From: Pinus tabuliformis
Taxonomy: Eukaryota; Streptophyta; Pinopsida; Pinales; Pinaceae
NCBI GenBank assembly: GCA_031772625.1
Contig: CM062808.1
Location: 475,971,655 to 476,035,654, forward strand
DNA: 64,000 nucleotides
Reading direction: 5' to 3'
Shown here: positions 32,980 through 45,641 of the stretch, piece by piece
How positions within the stretch are numbered: position 1 is the first letter of the stretch
Layout of the letters: each line of letters starts with the position of its first letter
Translations under genes and position numbers: made by a program
The notes under the pieces: model-generated
Told to the model about the DNA's origin: nothing
Seen by the model: only the letters and a program-made list of their open reading frames with translations
Database searches by the model: none

Positions 32980-35510
32980 TATAATTAAGATCTAGTGGCT
33001 TCTGCATCAATTAAATTCAGGACCTGAGGGTTCAACCAAGTCACCAAACTACCTACAGAACCTTGCATTGCTACCTCAAGAAAGTAAAAGCCCTTTCTAA
33101 TTTCCTTCTTACCTCCCTGATCTTCTTTATGGAACATTTCGTTTCCTGAAGGAAACAAGACATGATTGTTCCATTTTTGTCTTTTTCTTAAGCAATCTTT
33201 GTTTTCTATGGCTACTTATGCCCCTTCCATTCCATGTTAGAACTTTAGTTTTTAACTATAGAGATTGGGTTGTGAGCTTAGCAATCTCATCTTGCTTGAA
33301 TTGATCAACATTGCTCCCAACTCCTGGAGAGCTACGATGTTAGACTTCCTCCCTCTTTTCCATTAGATGTTTCATGACGTTAATATTGGCTGACATCCTA
33401 ATGCTTTAACTCCCATCTCCCTTATGTCTGCATGTGGCCATTTATGGCCTCGTAATTTAGCCTCTTCTCTCATTGGTAATAGGTATTAGATTCTATCCAT
33501 CTGCTCTGTTGGGATGGCCTCTAATCCTTGTTTTCGGACTTGTTCCACCATATTTTGAAGGTCAATCCCTTCCCTTTCCACTATTTCCTATAGATATGGG
33601 TCTTTTGTACCTATCTCACTTGGGGTCATCTCAACATATCCTTCAAAGTCTTTATATAGATCCCATATGTCCAAGTTTTATCCAAAATATTCTGGCAGCT
33701 GTAGCATTTCTTCCTCTTTTTCTTCTGCATGCTCCTCTATTTTATCTTCTTCATTCCTGTGAGGCTCCGAATTTTATTCGTAAAATACTTCAAAACTATT
33801 TCTTTGTGCCATTCTGCCTCCTTGATTTCTTGGTTGATGTTTTTTATTAGCGCGCCCCCTTGTGTTTGGTCTCACAAAACCTTCATCATCATTCCGTTCT
33901 TGTTCTTTCACCTATTCCTCAATTATATTTAGAGGGAATTCCCGGATCAGGTTGCCATGTTCATGACAATGTCTGCACCTAAAGGGAATCTTCTTGTGAT
34001 CTACCGATTGTAACCATATTTCATCCCTGAATTGTAGTTTGATTGCTTCAGGATGTGCATCTGAAACATGAATTTCCACACAAATTTCTGCATATGATAT
34101 ATATCTTCCCTAAAGCGTTTCTTCTGTTTTATTAATAAACTTTCCCAGCTGTTGAGAATGAAAAACACGGAGCAAAGATACTCTTCTAAATATTATCAAC
34201 ACTTAAATAATATTACATAGAAGATAGTAGTAATTAATGACTGGAGTGAAATTCTCAACTAAACTTCACTGAACTAAACTAAACTCAAATAGAATGTGAC
34301 ATCTGGGTTGATACCTAGCAAGTGGTTGGAATTATATTCTCCAACACTTCCCCTTCATTTTACGTTGGCCACGTGCTTCAATATTTCAAGTTGTGCACTA
34401 CCCAACACAGACTGGATGCACAAGGTTGCGCGCTATAGTCACAAATAGGGTGCAACAGACCCCAAAATTATACAATTTCATAAATTTGGCACTCTTTGTC
34501 ACACTTTATTTTCTTCAAAAGTGCGAAGTTTTGTTGTTGTCACACTTTATCTCGCCTTCTCATCCTTGTGATCGTCACGACCTCTGCTATTCTTTATGAG
34601 CAAAAAAAAATGAAATTCTACTCTCAAGGAGTCTTATGCAGATCAGGCTCTGAAACCATGTTAAGGAATGAAAAACGTGGAGTATAGATACTCTTCTCAA
34701 TATTATTAACACTTAAATAAGATTACATAGGATACAATTGTAATTAATGACTGGAGTGAAACTCTCAAATAAATTTAACTGGACTGGACTAAACTCAAAT
34801 AGACTGACACATGGATTAACACCTAATAGGTGGTTGGAATTAGATTCTCCAACATTAGTGTGTCTCCTATGTGCTTTAGGGTCGAAGGTATCTAGTAGTC
34901 AAGTGGTAATGATTATAACTTGACGCAAACTAGAACTCTAGTAAAAATCTCCTTTTCTGGAGTGAAATTTTCCATCCACGGGTGCATATATAGACCTGTT
35001 GATGCAAAGAAGTAGGGTCCTCCATAAAATATTAGGTATCTATCCTCCATATTTTCAAATACCATAGTAAAGAACCACTAGACCCTAGATGCAACTCAAT
35101 CTCCCCTCACGGCTTGGAGTAGTGATTGATCCAGTCACATAACACTTTTTTGTGGGTCAGACACCCATAAACTTGCAGATAATAGCATATGATCGCATGT
35201 GATCCCTAAAGGCATGAATCTTGGTATATGTGATTAATGTTATTGGGATTACTGCCATTTTGGGCTTACACTGCTCATTCCCAGTGGTCCCTTTTGACTT
35301 TTGTTGTTGATGCACCTGATTCCCTAGACTAGTTCTGTCCTCTTCTCTTCTTTGAGCATTCCTGCCTTGAGTACCTACTCCAACCACTCCTTGGTTTTTA
35401 CCTAGTACATCGTCAGCTATAAACTTGAATCCCACCTTGGATCCCTTCCCTTTGTCTGTTACCACATTTTGACAGGAGGGATCCCCGCTCCCTCCCCCTC
35501 CAAACACCAT
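32980..35510 (-). pseudogene. LINE remnant (ORF1 and start of ORF2), interrupted by a TRIM
   Basis: L1-type plant LINE on the minus strand. ORF1 begins about 35510 with a Gly-rich N-terminus. The RNA-binding DUF4283-like region is visible near 34860-35080 (YGGPYFF, HPWMENFTPEKEIF, PSTLKHIGDTL). After the TRIM (34150-34854) it resumes with the GK.I...T...GRY....VEIDVS region and a zinc knuckle (CRHCHEHGNLIREF in copy 2). ORF2 starts near 33241 with the endonuclease opening WNGRG, and FYFLEVAMQGSVGSLVTW follows near 33080. The element is lost left of about 32980, so RT is absent. Several frameshifts; not functional. Confidence 0.7.
34150..34854 (-). mobile_element. TRIM (miniature LTR element), copy 1
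   Basis: Terminal repeats at 34150-34346 and 34659-34854 (about 197 bp), with TGTT...AACA ends. The 312-base interior has no coding capacity. A primer site next to the right repeat (34647-34658) reads TGGTTTCAGAGC on the minus strand, and a polypurine tract lies beside the left one (34347-34362, complement of AATGAAGGGGAAG). It interrupts the LINE ORF1. I see no clear target duplication. Terminal-repeat retrotransposons in miniature rely on proteins from other elements. Confidence 0.8.
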
Positions 35511-35898
35511 CTATTTCAAACCCTAACTTCGCATGCACATAAAACCTCACTCTGGTTCACTCCAAAACATTGAGTATCAAAATCAAGGTATTTGAACCTT
35601 GAATCACATACTTAATACTTTATAACACATCCATACCAATAATTAACAGTATCATTATATACATATATTCATTCATTGATTTATTTTGATTTTGATTTTT
35701 TTCTTTTAAATTTTATTTAAAATGTGGATTGAGACTTAATGTAGAAAATGGACTAGAAGGAAAAGAATATGTACAACACCACTATTGAAATTATATCATG
35801 TGTTACGACACCAACACATACTAACAAAATGTTAGTCTGTTCTAGATACAATAGAAAACAATACAAACTAGTCTCCCGCAATATTTCTATTCAACATA

Positions 35899-37129
35899 TG
35901 TTAAAATTGGAAACCAAGGAAAAACTTCATGTGGGTCATCTTATTCATGGCTGATAATATTTTTATTAGATTCCTCTCATCGAGAGGTGTAGGATTAATA
36001 TAAATATAATCCGATTCCGATAAGTATTCACGGAGATATGAATTTATTTTGATTATGGAATTATTATCAAGCCGACCTACAACTCATGTAGGCTTAGAAG
36101 CCCAACAATCTTATCTATTCAAACACCAACGTTGTGTATAGATATAGGAGCAATTTTCCTCATTTGGAATCACTCATCTCATCACATCTCTCTCTCTCTA
36201 CTGCGCAGAAAAGAGTCTCTTCTCTACTGCGCAGAAAAGGGTCTCTCCCTCACACATGTAAAGCCGGAAGCTGCTGAACCTGAAGCTGCAAGCACAGAAG
36301 TGAAGTTTGACCTACGTGGACTAGAATATCTCCTCATCTAAACTACATTGTAGGTTCATCTGAACCTCCTCTGAAAGCCGCAACTTTTGGTGGTGGAATC
36401 ATGTCAACCCGACGGACGGTTTGCAAGATATCGACTGCCCTAGTTTGAAGGAAGCTGCTGAAATTGAAGCTGAAAATGCAAAAGTGAAGTTTGACCTGTG
36501 TGGACTAGAAGATATCCTCATCTGAACTGCATTGTAGGTTCATATGAACCTCCTCTGAAAGTCGCAACTTTTGGTGGTGGAATCAAGTCAATCCGACGGA
36601 CGGTTTGCAAGATATCGACTGCCCTAGTTTGAAGGAAGCTGCTGAAACTGAAGCTGCAACTGCAGAAGTGAAGTTTGACCTGCGTGGACTAGAAGATCTC
36701 CTCATCTGAACTACGTTGTAGGTTCATCTGAACCTCCTCTGAAATCCGCAACTTTTGGTGGTGGAATCAAGTCAATCCGACGGTCGGTTTGTGAGATATC
36801 GTCTGCCCTAGTTTGATGATGAAGCCGCTAATGTTGATGCTGCTGATCTAGAGTTTGCTACTGCTAATATAAATCAGAAATATTGCACTATTTCTCTCTG
36901 CTGAATTATTGAAGATAAAAGAAGGTTTGATCAAAGGGTTTCCCCACACATTGTGGGGTTTGTCCCTGGCTAGCCGCCACATCTTGTGTCTCTTGTCTTG
37001 GCTTGTTTTCTGTCGATCGTTTAATGTTCTATCTACACTTTACTTTATGTATATGTGATTGCTAATCTGTGGAATATAATAAGAAAAAAAATTAAATTGT
37101 TATAAGCATAGAACATACCATAACTTAAC
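35899..37129 (+). mobile_element. Copia F 5' LTR
   Basis: 1231 bp with TGTTA...TAACA ends, followed at once by a primer site. The left edge is confirmed by the empty site in the second copy of unit U (ACATA at 63902-63906 runs on uninterrupted). The left flank ACATA at 35894-35898 is the expected target duplicate, but the right one is not found, since the element is truncated. It holds three 184-bp tandem repeats and a 27-bp repeat (CTCTACTGCGCAGAAAAG, 36196-36245). Confidence 0.8.
36267..36818 (+). repeat. Three 184-bp tandem repeats within the copia F LTR
   Basis: Units at 36267-36450, 36451-36634 and 36635-36818, each starting GAAGCTGCTGAA and ending TGCCCTAGTTTGA. A partial fourth begins at 36819. 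The length is not a multiple of three, so the repeat is not protein-driven. Units differ at few positions. Confidence 0.92.
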
Positions 37130-37141
37130 AGGGTATCGGAG
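37130..37141 (+). promoter_or_regulatory. Primer binding site of copia F
   Basis: GGGTATCGGAGC directly after the LTR, two mismatches from the initiator-Met complement TGGTATCAGAGC. Confidence 0.7.
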
Positions 37142-37210
37142 CTAAGGTGAAGACAAAGCCCGAGCAAGAGCAATCACCGAAGAGAAGATTGGCAAGGCTA
37201 TCCTAAAAGA

Positions 37211-38223
37211 ATGATGGGGTTCTCAACACTCTTTCCTGCTGAAGACAAGCTCCGTGAGAAAGCTGACTATCACGGATGGAAGATTTCTATCGATCTAACC
37301 CTAGAAGATCAAGGAGTGTTGGACCATGTAAGAGGCAATATTGTTGAGCCTCCATCAAATACATCCACTGCTGCCTGGAAAAAATGAAAAAATAGAGAAA
37401 TCAAAACAAAGAAGATCATCCGGGACTCTATCGAAAAGCACTTGGTGGCATACATCTCTGAATTGGACACCTCCAAGGAAGTCTACGATAGACTGGTGAG
37501 TTGATTTAAAGTAAATGATGCAAATCAAGTTTTGTTTCTTAGAAATAAGCGGAGGGAAATCAAGAAGGGTAAAGATTAGAGTATGCAAGCATACTTCTTA
37601 AGAATCACTGAGATCAAGAACGATCTCCTATCTATTGGGGAGACTATTACTAATAGAGAAATTGCACTCACAACTCTTGGAGGATTACCATCCGAATGGT
37701 ACGTGTTCAGGACTACTCTTCTGAACAATAATGTAATTCCTGGTTTCAAGGAATTAATGGCTAGATGCATTCAAGAAGAAACAAGGGTAGAAGAGCAAGA
37801 AATGCCCTTGTCTAAAGGTCCTCCTGTTGCTTTTTCTTCTCATGCTAAGAAAAGAAATAATTCTGGGTCTAAATCGAAAAGAAAGGCTGAACCTAAGGGT
37901 GGAAGAAAAGGATGATGTTACATTTGCAATAAAGCAGGTCACTATGCAAGGGAATGCCCTGATCATAATTTTATGACAACCCTCTCTACTTCCATTAACA
38001 AATTACCTATTGAGATGTTATGTAAAAAGAAAAATAGAATAGCCAATCATTGGTATGTCAATGAGTGTAAAAGTGCTAGAGAAGCTATTAGGGATGTCTC
38101 TAATGGTTTGCTAAAATCGAATGAGATAAAAAGATACAAAGCCTTAATTAAAAAGAAAAAAAAGGCACTACATAAACATAAAACAATAGATTCAGCTTCT
38201 GCACTTATCAAAGTTAGATCTTA
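37211..38223 (+). pseudogene. gag: Copia F: gag remnant
   Basis: Plus strand. Starts near ATG 37211 (MMGFSTLFPAEDKL), with DYHGWKISIDLTLEDQ and VYDRLV, typical of a Ty1/copia gag of the UBN2 kind. Stops at about 37385, 37502 and 37577 break the first part. The stretch 37583-37915 is open (LTTLGGLPSEWYVFRTTLL), ends in TGA, and the same frame continues into a complete zinc knuckle CYICNKAGHYARECP (about 37919-37963). A short Lys-rich tail reaches TAA at 38221. No protease, integrase or RT follows, so the element is truncated. Confidence 0.72.
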
Positions 38224-40219
38224 AAAGATTATAGAGGTAAATTTTGACTTTTAAAATTAAAGAGAATAGTATGATTCCTCTGAATGACTTGAACTCTTAC
38301 CTAAAAAATATTTCTAAATACCATTTGGTTGTGGAAAACATTCTAAATGTTTATATTAGGATGAATTTTTGTCATAAAATATATAAATTTTGGGGTTAAG
38401 CACTTGCAAAAGGAAAGATAAGATTCACATCAAAAGTTACCAAGCCAAGATCTTAAAAATTGGAGGGCCCTGTCCTTATTCGTCACATACAAAATCCATT
38501 CAATTTGGTAGTCAAGTAGGGTTTTCCTAAACCTAGAACTCAAAGCCTCATTGTTCCTAGTTTTAAAAGTGGAGATGAAAGTAATCCCTCTAATTACATG
38601 ATCATTATGATTAGCCCCAAATTCATTCATATTTAACATAGTTTGGTTTTATCAAGTTCCTCATTCGATGAATAAGCTCTGGGAAGTAATTTTTGACAAT
38701 TTTAGTGGCATTCATCAATTCCTTTGGCATCTTGGCCGTATTGGTCTTGTTTTCTTATGCACAAACTATCGTATCAATGTTTAGTTCCTTATTATAGTGG
38801 TGGAGTCTTTGCTTAAGCATTTTGAAATTAGGGTCTCGTAGAGGGTGGGGAAGGCTTCAGTTTTGAAACTCCATTTTTCCACTCAGTTGTCTTAGACTTT
38901 GAAATTTCTTCATAGAAAAGTAATCCATGGTTTTAACTTTCATTATATCTCATCTATCTTGGAATTCCTCTTTAGTGCTTTTGGTTCTCAATTTGGGGCT
39001 ATACTTTGTATCAAAGTTTAAGCTTCTTTAGTCATGTCTTTGTCTTAGTGTTGGGATATCTCTTTTGTGTTATCTACGGTTATCTTTTTCTTTTGTGGAT
39101 TATAGTCACCCCTGTCTCATATCTTTTCTTTGATTCTTGTGTTAGACAGTCACCTCGCCTCCCATATTGTTTTAGATGATTATGAAAGGGTGGGGATACG
39201 CTTCAAACTCATCCCTACAAAAGTTTGGTCCTTAGTTTTCTCTCTTCGAGTCTTGGGTTGACATTTGTTTGAAGGTGAGCGATCTTTGTGCTATCTTGGG
39301 TGGTTTGGCTAAATGTTCTCTTTCTTAGGTTTGCGTTGTCCACTGTTCTTTTTTGTGTAGTATGTCATCCTCCCTTCTTTGAACCTCGGTCCTATACTCA
39401 TTCTTGTTGGAGAATTATGTCTTAGTGAGGAGGTTCAAGTGGTAGGAGGGGTTGTAGTAATGCTAGAATTCCATCTACCTCTCAAGCCCATATGATAACG
39501 TATCATTTTATTGATATTTACTACGAAAATACCCCACCAACGTTCCAGAGTGTAATTGAGGAAATTGAGAGCGGATCAAGAATTGAATGATGGTTCATAG
39601 CAGATGCAGAAGAAGAGAAATATGGTGGCAGATGAGTTTCCAACACGAGCAACACGAGAATGAAGATTACAATATATATGCTACCAATAAACCTTTGTTG
39701 GAAACTCAAGAACATTATGGGAAAAGTATTATTTGAGAAATTAGAAGAGAAATGGGAAATATTGTTAAATATGGATGAAGTGAAAAAACAAATTAGAAGG
39801 TTAGTAAACAAAGTCACAATCATGATAAAGATTCTAACCAACATGGAATTCATGGAATTCACAGAATTTGAAGATAGGACCACTGGATAGAATCCAGGTG
39901 AACTCTCCTATTACATAGAAGTTATCCATGATATTTGTTTTTATGTATGTTAGTCATATTTTGTTAAAATCAATGATCAAGAAGGTTATCAAGTCTTTAG
40001 AGTAGGATGTAAAATGTTTAAAAGATAATATTTGTTAGGATTTATAATAAGTTTTAAACATTTTACGTGGACAAAAGCAGTAATGCTATGATATTGGTCT
40101 AGTTTCCCCTATGCTAGAGTAGTCAACATGACAAGGCTATCATTAGTGGAATTTTGAGGTCTAAAATTGGCTTCGTACGGAAAATAATAAATAATAGTTA
40201 AAATAGTGATATAAGAGAT
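38224..40219. other. Unrecognised DNA right of copia F
   Basis: About 2 kb of AT-rich sequence with many stops in all frames. Short open frames at 38430-38639, 39521-39883 and 39660-39890 carry no motif I recognise. No shared repeat with the rest of the window was seen. Confidence 0.5.
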
Positions 40220-40440
40220 GGATTTTTAAAGAAAAAGAAAGAAAACTATTTTTTTATTTGTATTTTCGACTTATCTCCTTACAAGTTTACTCAAATATCG
40301 AGTATAGGTACCCATTGGATGTGTAGTTTTAATTCCGCATCCAATAGGTACCTACACTTGATCTTTGAGTAAACCTATAAAAAGATGAGCAAAAAACACA
40401 AATTAAAAAAAATAAAATTGTATTCTTTTCCCTCCCAAAT
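40220..40440. repeat. Foldback (MITE-like) inverted repeat
   Basis: TTTACTCAAATATCGAGTAT (from 40287) pairs with ACACTTGATCTTTGAGTAAA (to 40375); the inner parts GGTACCCATTGGATG and CATCCAATAGGTACC also pair. The loop is about 18 bases. Pairing continues weakly outwards into A/T tracts to about 40225 and 40437. Size and symmetry fit a small foldback transposon; no target duplication was identified. Confidence 0.65.
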
Positions 40441-40651
40441 ATTTTACACTAGGGACAACATCATTGTCTTAATTTTTTTTATTTTATTTTTTTTTAAATT
40501 AAAAAAATTTAATATTTTTTTATTTAAATGCTCATTTTTACCTTAAAATTTCACCAATAATTATTTAATATTTTTTATATGATTTAATATCATCTATCCA
40601 ATTTATAAAATTAACAATATCATAAATTAAAATTTTTACACAATAAGATAT

Positions 40652-41009
40652 TAAAAAATGTAAATACAATTTTCTTTTTACCTACAATATAAAAATATCA
40701 ATATTTATATTTTAAAAAAATGTAAATACAATTTTCTTTTTACCTACAATATAAAAATATCAATATTTATATTTTAGGCCTTTTTAATGCCATAAGGTAA
40801 GAAGAAAAAATCTTTCATTTCATATCATTGTAATTTGGTAGAAAAATAATTATAATAAAAACTTAATTATAGGATATTAAAAAATATAAAAATGTCAATA
40901 TTTATATTTTAGACCTTTTTAATGCCATAAGTTAAGAAGAAAAAAACTTTCATTTCATATCTTTGTAATTGGGTAGAAAAATACTTATAATCAAAACTTA
41001 ATTAAAGGT
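40652..41009. repeat. Compound AT-rich tandem repeats
   Basis: A 62-bp unit occurs twice (40652-40713, 40714-40775), overlapping a 135-bp period (40761-40895 and 40896-41009), which contains TTTTTAATGCCATAAG. A smaller pair (AGAAATAATTTATTTATTTA) is at about 41246 and 41279. Confidence 0.8.
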
Positions 41010-42116
41010 GGATTACACAGATTTTTTAAAATTATCATTGACAAACGTAATTTCAAAGATTAGCTAAACTATTTTCTATTGCTTCCTCTAACATTGAAAA
41101 AGGTTTAAAAAAAAATTAAGACAAATTCATTTTTAAAGAAATATCATGATTTGGGAAGTTTGATAAGTATGTAATTTATATAACATGGATTCAAGATTTG
41201 CATGTTAATAAGTTTTAAGGAAATGACGATGAAATTTTAATACATAGAAATAATTTATTTATTTATTAAAATATAGATAGAAATAATTTATTTATTTATT
41301 AAAGTTTTTATTTGGAAGATTAAATTCTAAAAAAATCGATAAAATATCTATTATTATTATATAAATTTTCTTTATAATGTGATTTAGATGAATATAATTA
41401 TTGCAAATATTTTGGTTCATGATAACATTGTGATATAGTTAGATATTAGAAACCAATGATGAGTGGGGATGTAGTAATTTTCTATGATACCACATAACTT
41501 CACTTATTGATAATATTAGGGAGATTATGCTTATTGATGTCTTTGGTCTCCCCAATTTGGAAAAGGTGGAGATTGGCAAATAAAATATTGAATCGACCCA
41601 AGGGGCTTCTCCTCGGCCCTCCATGGAAGTGTCACCCTTGGACCATGTCAAGTCTTGAGTTTCTAATGCTCAACATGTCAATGAATTGTCCAACTTCTCT
41701 CCACATGTCAACAAGTGTTTTGTACCCCATTTACATCTTGACAACCGTTGTCCATAAGCTCCACTAGCTCATGAGACCACTCATCTTGTATGTCCTTGGG
41801 TCATTCCTAATAACTCTATGATTCTAGGTTTTCCCTAGTATCATCAACCTTTAGGAATTAAGAAATTCAATTTTCCATGGCATGGCCCCTTCATGGTGTG
41901 CCATATGGTACCTCCATTCCTCCATGAGTTAATGTATGGAAATTCATGGCCTGTGCCCGACAATGGGCGCACCTTGACGTCACCTATGAGACTGAGTTAC
42001 GCTTGTACAGATTGTACATGGGAGAGTGTGATGATTTATCTCTTTTTTGGTTTGGTGTGTGATGCAAGCTCTTCTTTAGTACATCATATATGCAAAATAA
42101 TTTTTTTTTTTATGAA

Positions 42117-42120
<4 letters not shown>

Positions 42121-42154
<34 letters not shown>
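42121..42154. repeat. (AT)17 microsatellite
   Basis: Uninterrupted AT dinucleotides, directly visible. Confidence 0.97.
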
Positions 42155-42156
<2 letters not shown>

Positions 42157-43640
42157 TCATGTTTTTACCTCATCCATGTTTTATCTCTTTCATTATGTGA
42201 CTTAACCATGGTTCTACACATTCTAGATGGTTTTTATAGGATAGGGTAGCTTTTTATTGTGACATTTTGGACCTTAGGTGTGTTTTTCTAAACTGGAATA
42301 TAGGGGTAATTCACATATCACCATCTCCTTTGCATGATTAAACGTAAGTGCCATCATTATGCCTTAGAGATGAACCCGTCAAAATGTGACATTAGCCACT
42401 TTCTCTTCTATGCATGTCGTAGTTTGACAGTAGAGCCTTCTTATACATGGATATCCTAGTTTAGCACCTTCTTGCCCTCTTGGTGTTCACGCAGTGTCAT
42501 TTTTATTCTCTTTTGGAATCCCTCCTTTTCATCTGCCATGGCTTAGAATCTAGGCCTCATGTCCTCTTCTTTGTCCTATTTCTGGCCTTACCCCGAGAGG
42601 ATTCCATCCTTTATCCCTCATGATTGCCACATTCTATCATCTTATTTATGCATGATGAGGCTTGGTTTCGTAATTCCATCGTCATCATCTGCTTTTCCTA
42701 TTATTCACTTTCACATGGTGTTTTACCCTTTCTTGGAGGAACCGATATGATGAGTGGTTTTATTAAGCTAGTGTCTTTGTCTCCTTATGCTTTGCATGGT
42801 TCCATCATAGCGACACTAGCTACTACCTTTTATACCACTTGTTCCTCTAGGATGAGCTTCCTTAGTGTCCTTCTTATGCTTGTTAAATATTGAATGACAC
42901 CTCCTTTTTGCCTTGTTTTTAACCTCATTAATTAATGAAGACACTCAGCTAATTTTGGTCTCTTTTCATTACTCGTTAAACTTATGGAAATACCGAGCTT
43001 CTTTTTCCATCTTTTCATGCTCGTAAAATATAAAATAAAATTTCGAGTTCTTTCTATCCTTTCCTATATTTTAAGTAAATTGAAAGTCAACGAGCGATCT
43101 CTTTACCATTCTCAAAGCTTCTTAAACCATGAGAAGGGTATGAGTGTAATTTTATCTCTTTTTCAATATCGTTAAAACTTACGAAAAGAGGAACCTACTG
43201 AACATACTTATCTTCTCTTTCGTGCTCATTAAACCATGAAGGAGACTAAAAGGAGAAAAATGGGAAGGGAACATTCATTTATGTTAGTCATCAAAATGGC
43301 AGTGTCAATCACGTCGCCCTCAAACATGCCACCTTTCTACATCATTATATTACAGTTGGACTTTAGCTTGCCTAAGTGTCGCACAATACATATGAGTCTG
43401 TATACTCCTCTAGCTAGTTACTTTTCCAGTAACTATGGAGCGTGCTTCAATGCCTCTTGTGTTGTTTCATTATAGTATGTGGTGATCATTAGTCATGCTT
43501 CCAAGTCACTCTTTTTTCATGCCGATACATGTTCAAGGGAAGTCTCAGCCTATTTCTACCATTTGCAGTTGCTTATTGACCTTTTTGTGTTATCCATCCC
43601 CGTGTCAATTATACTTCATCACTTCATGAATTAATCCATT

Positions 43641-43806
43641 TACTACATCTCTCAGTGTGTTCCATTTTGATTGATGGGGGATACATCAAGCCCCTCCTTC
43701 GACGAATCTTCTCTTGTCAACTTTACTACATCTCTTAGTCTATTCCATTTTGATTGATGGGGCATACATCAAGCCCCTCCTTCGACGAATCTTCTCTTGT
43801 CGACTT
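43641..43806. repeat. 83-bp tandem repeat, two copies
   Basis: 43641-43723 and 43724-43806, each beginning TACTACATCTCT and containing CATCAAGCCCCTCCTTCG. Only a few differences. Confidence 0.9.
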
Positions 43807-45641
43807 CAACTCATTATCCAAGAGCTTGATATAGTAACTAGTAGTACCTTGGAGCTTGCAAACCTCAACGGTAGGTTCCCTTGCAATTGAAAATGGGTTT
43901 ACATCATTGACTCTAGATCGTTGAGTTCGTGAATGTTTGGCATCATTTAATCTATTCACACTTAGTGGATTGTACTAGGTACCTTAAGGTCCATTTTCAT
44001 TATTGGTGGGGCTCCTCGTGTCTGTTAACAATGCACCTCATTGACAAATAATCAGATGATTTCTACCATGCTATACATCAACACATCTATTTACATGTTG
44101 TTGATTCGTACCATTAGGGTTATGTAGAAGACCCTTGGTTAGGGACATCTCACTCTTATATGTCATCCTTCCCAGGTTGCGTTGGAGTTATGTATTCATT
44201 ATGTACTTTGAGGACTACCCTGGGACACCTCCTATCTATTATGTGTCCACAGTCCTACTGATGTATATTGTGACACAGATGTATTTGTTGGTGGCTATGC
44301 TCTTTCTGACGTTTCACAAGAATCCACTATGTATTGTCCATGGCCATGTCTTATCATTTCATGTCAAGTATTTAGTATCTCTTTATGACTGAGCATGGGT
44401 ATGCCTACCTTGGGGGTCTTATTAGCATATTTGAGACTTCACCACTTGATTTCCTTCGATCCAACTTCACATTTTTCGCTCATCCAACTTCACATTCTTG
44501 GCTCCTTCCTCCCATTTTGAGCTTTAAGTTTTGTTGTAATGCATTTTTGCCATCGGTTTCTCTTCTGAACTCATGCATTAGGGGGCATATGTTATAACCC
44601 TATTTTCCACTCCATTATAATGAGAGAAACCCAATTTCAACTTACCTTGGTTTCTGGCTAAAATGCATCCCCTTTCACCTTTTATTTTACTTATGTGAGA
44701 TTTATTCCATGTTAAAAGGGTGAAATTACATGATTGAGTTATTTATCAGAATTATTTTGTCATAATTTTATAATTATTTCATAATTGAGACAAAAAAAAA
44801 AACTCATAATTGTGAAAAACGTTTCTAGAGTTTTGTGGAGGTGGGCATTTGCATGCCTAAGTCAACAAACGAGATGTAGCTTGGATTGGGGCTCTTTAAT
44901 AGCCCAAGATGTTTGGGATAGCTACCCTCGACGAGTTTAACAACTCCATTAGCAGTGGATCCTTTCTTCCGAAGAAGGATTGAATCCAAAAAAGAAGACT
45001 AATACTAATCCTATTCTATACTAAAATTATCCTACACTAACCTAAATTATCTATATCGTAAATTATATTACGATAGTTAAATCAAATTTCAATAAGTGAA
45101 ACGTAACAAACTTGATTCAATATAAACAAACAACAAGAGATATCACTTCAGTGTAAGTAAATAACGTATAAAGAATACTAATTTATATATTGTATTTACA
45201 AATTAGGATTAGAATAATTAATTCAATCATTAATGTTACAAGGTTAGAATATCATACAATATTTACAACATTATGATACTATAATAAAACAAGGCTAGAG
45301 CGTACTATAACTAGCTCTAAAAGAAAGAATAATAATATTCTAAACTAGTTGCTAAGTACATTCCAAAATGAAAGCTAAAATATGTTCCTAATTTAAAAAT
45401 AAAATTCACTTCTTAATGTGACTAATATCAGAACAAGTAACAGTGACAATCCAAGAAACTTATTCTAGAAGATAAACACAATATTACTATGTTTTCTTTC
45501 AGGTTTTTCCATTAAGGAAGGATATAAAAACAATTATCTAATCTAATTTTTTTTAACTCTAGCTTTTCCAAGACTTAAACAAAATGTGCTTGTATCATTG
45601 ATGCTTCCAGCAAACAGAAAATTACAATATGCAAAAGAAAT

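Larger units (their letters stand above)
31469..35898. repeat. Unit U, copy 1 of a duplicated composite segment
   Basis: About 4.4 kb that matches 50734-51725 plus 60485-63906 in the same orientation, with a few mismatches per 60 bases. Both copies hold the same LINE fragment, the same TRIM at the same site and the same small tandem repeats, and both follow a copia C/D 5' LTR. This must be duplication of an already composite segment. It ends exactly at 35898, where copia F starts. Confidence 0.88.
41010..45636. other. Degenerate noncoding DNA with simple repeats
   Basis: No coding region is supported. It includes an (AT)17 microsatellite (42121-42154), an 83-bp tandem repeat (43641-43806) and loosely periodic CTCATTAAACCATGA-like phrases (42930-43230). 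At about 44580-44590 a G-run followed by CATATGTTATAACCC looks like a polypurine tract plus the start of an LTR, so part of this block may be an old plus-strand Ty3/gypsy element, but I could not confirm it. Confidence 0.4.

Noticed and set aside
33473..33932. Hydrophobic plus-strand frames
   Set aside because: They lie opposite the LINE ORF1 tail; the minus strand carries the recognisable protein.
36267..36818. CRISPR-like periodic repeat
   Set aside because: Units are contiguous 184-mers with no spacers, inside an LTR of a plant element.
38430..38639. Minus-strand frame with some LINE endonuclease flavour
   Set aside because: Too short and without the diagnostic SDH or WN motifs; left as unrecognised.
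39908..39920. ACATAGAAGT as the right-hand flank of copia F
   Set aside because: Ten bases match the pre-insertion site, but the following bases differ and no LTR end precedes it.
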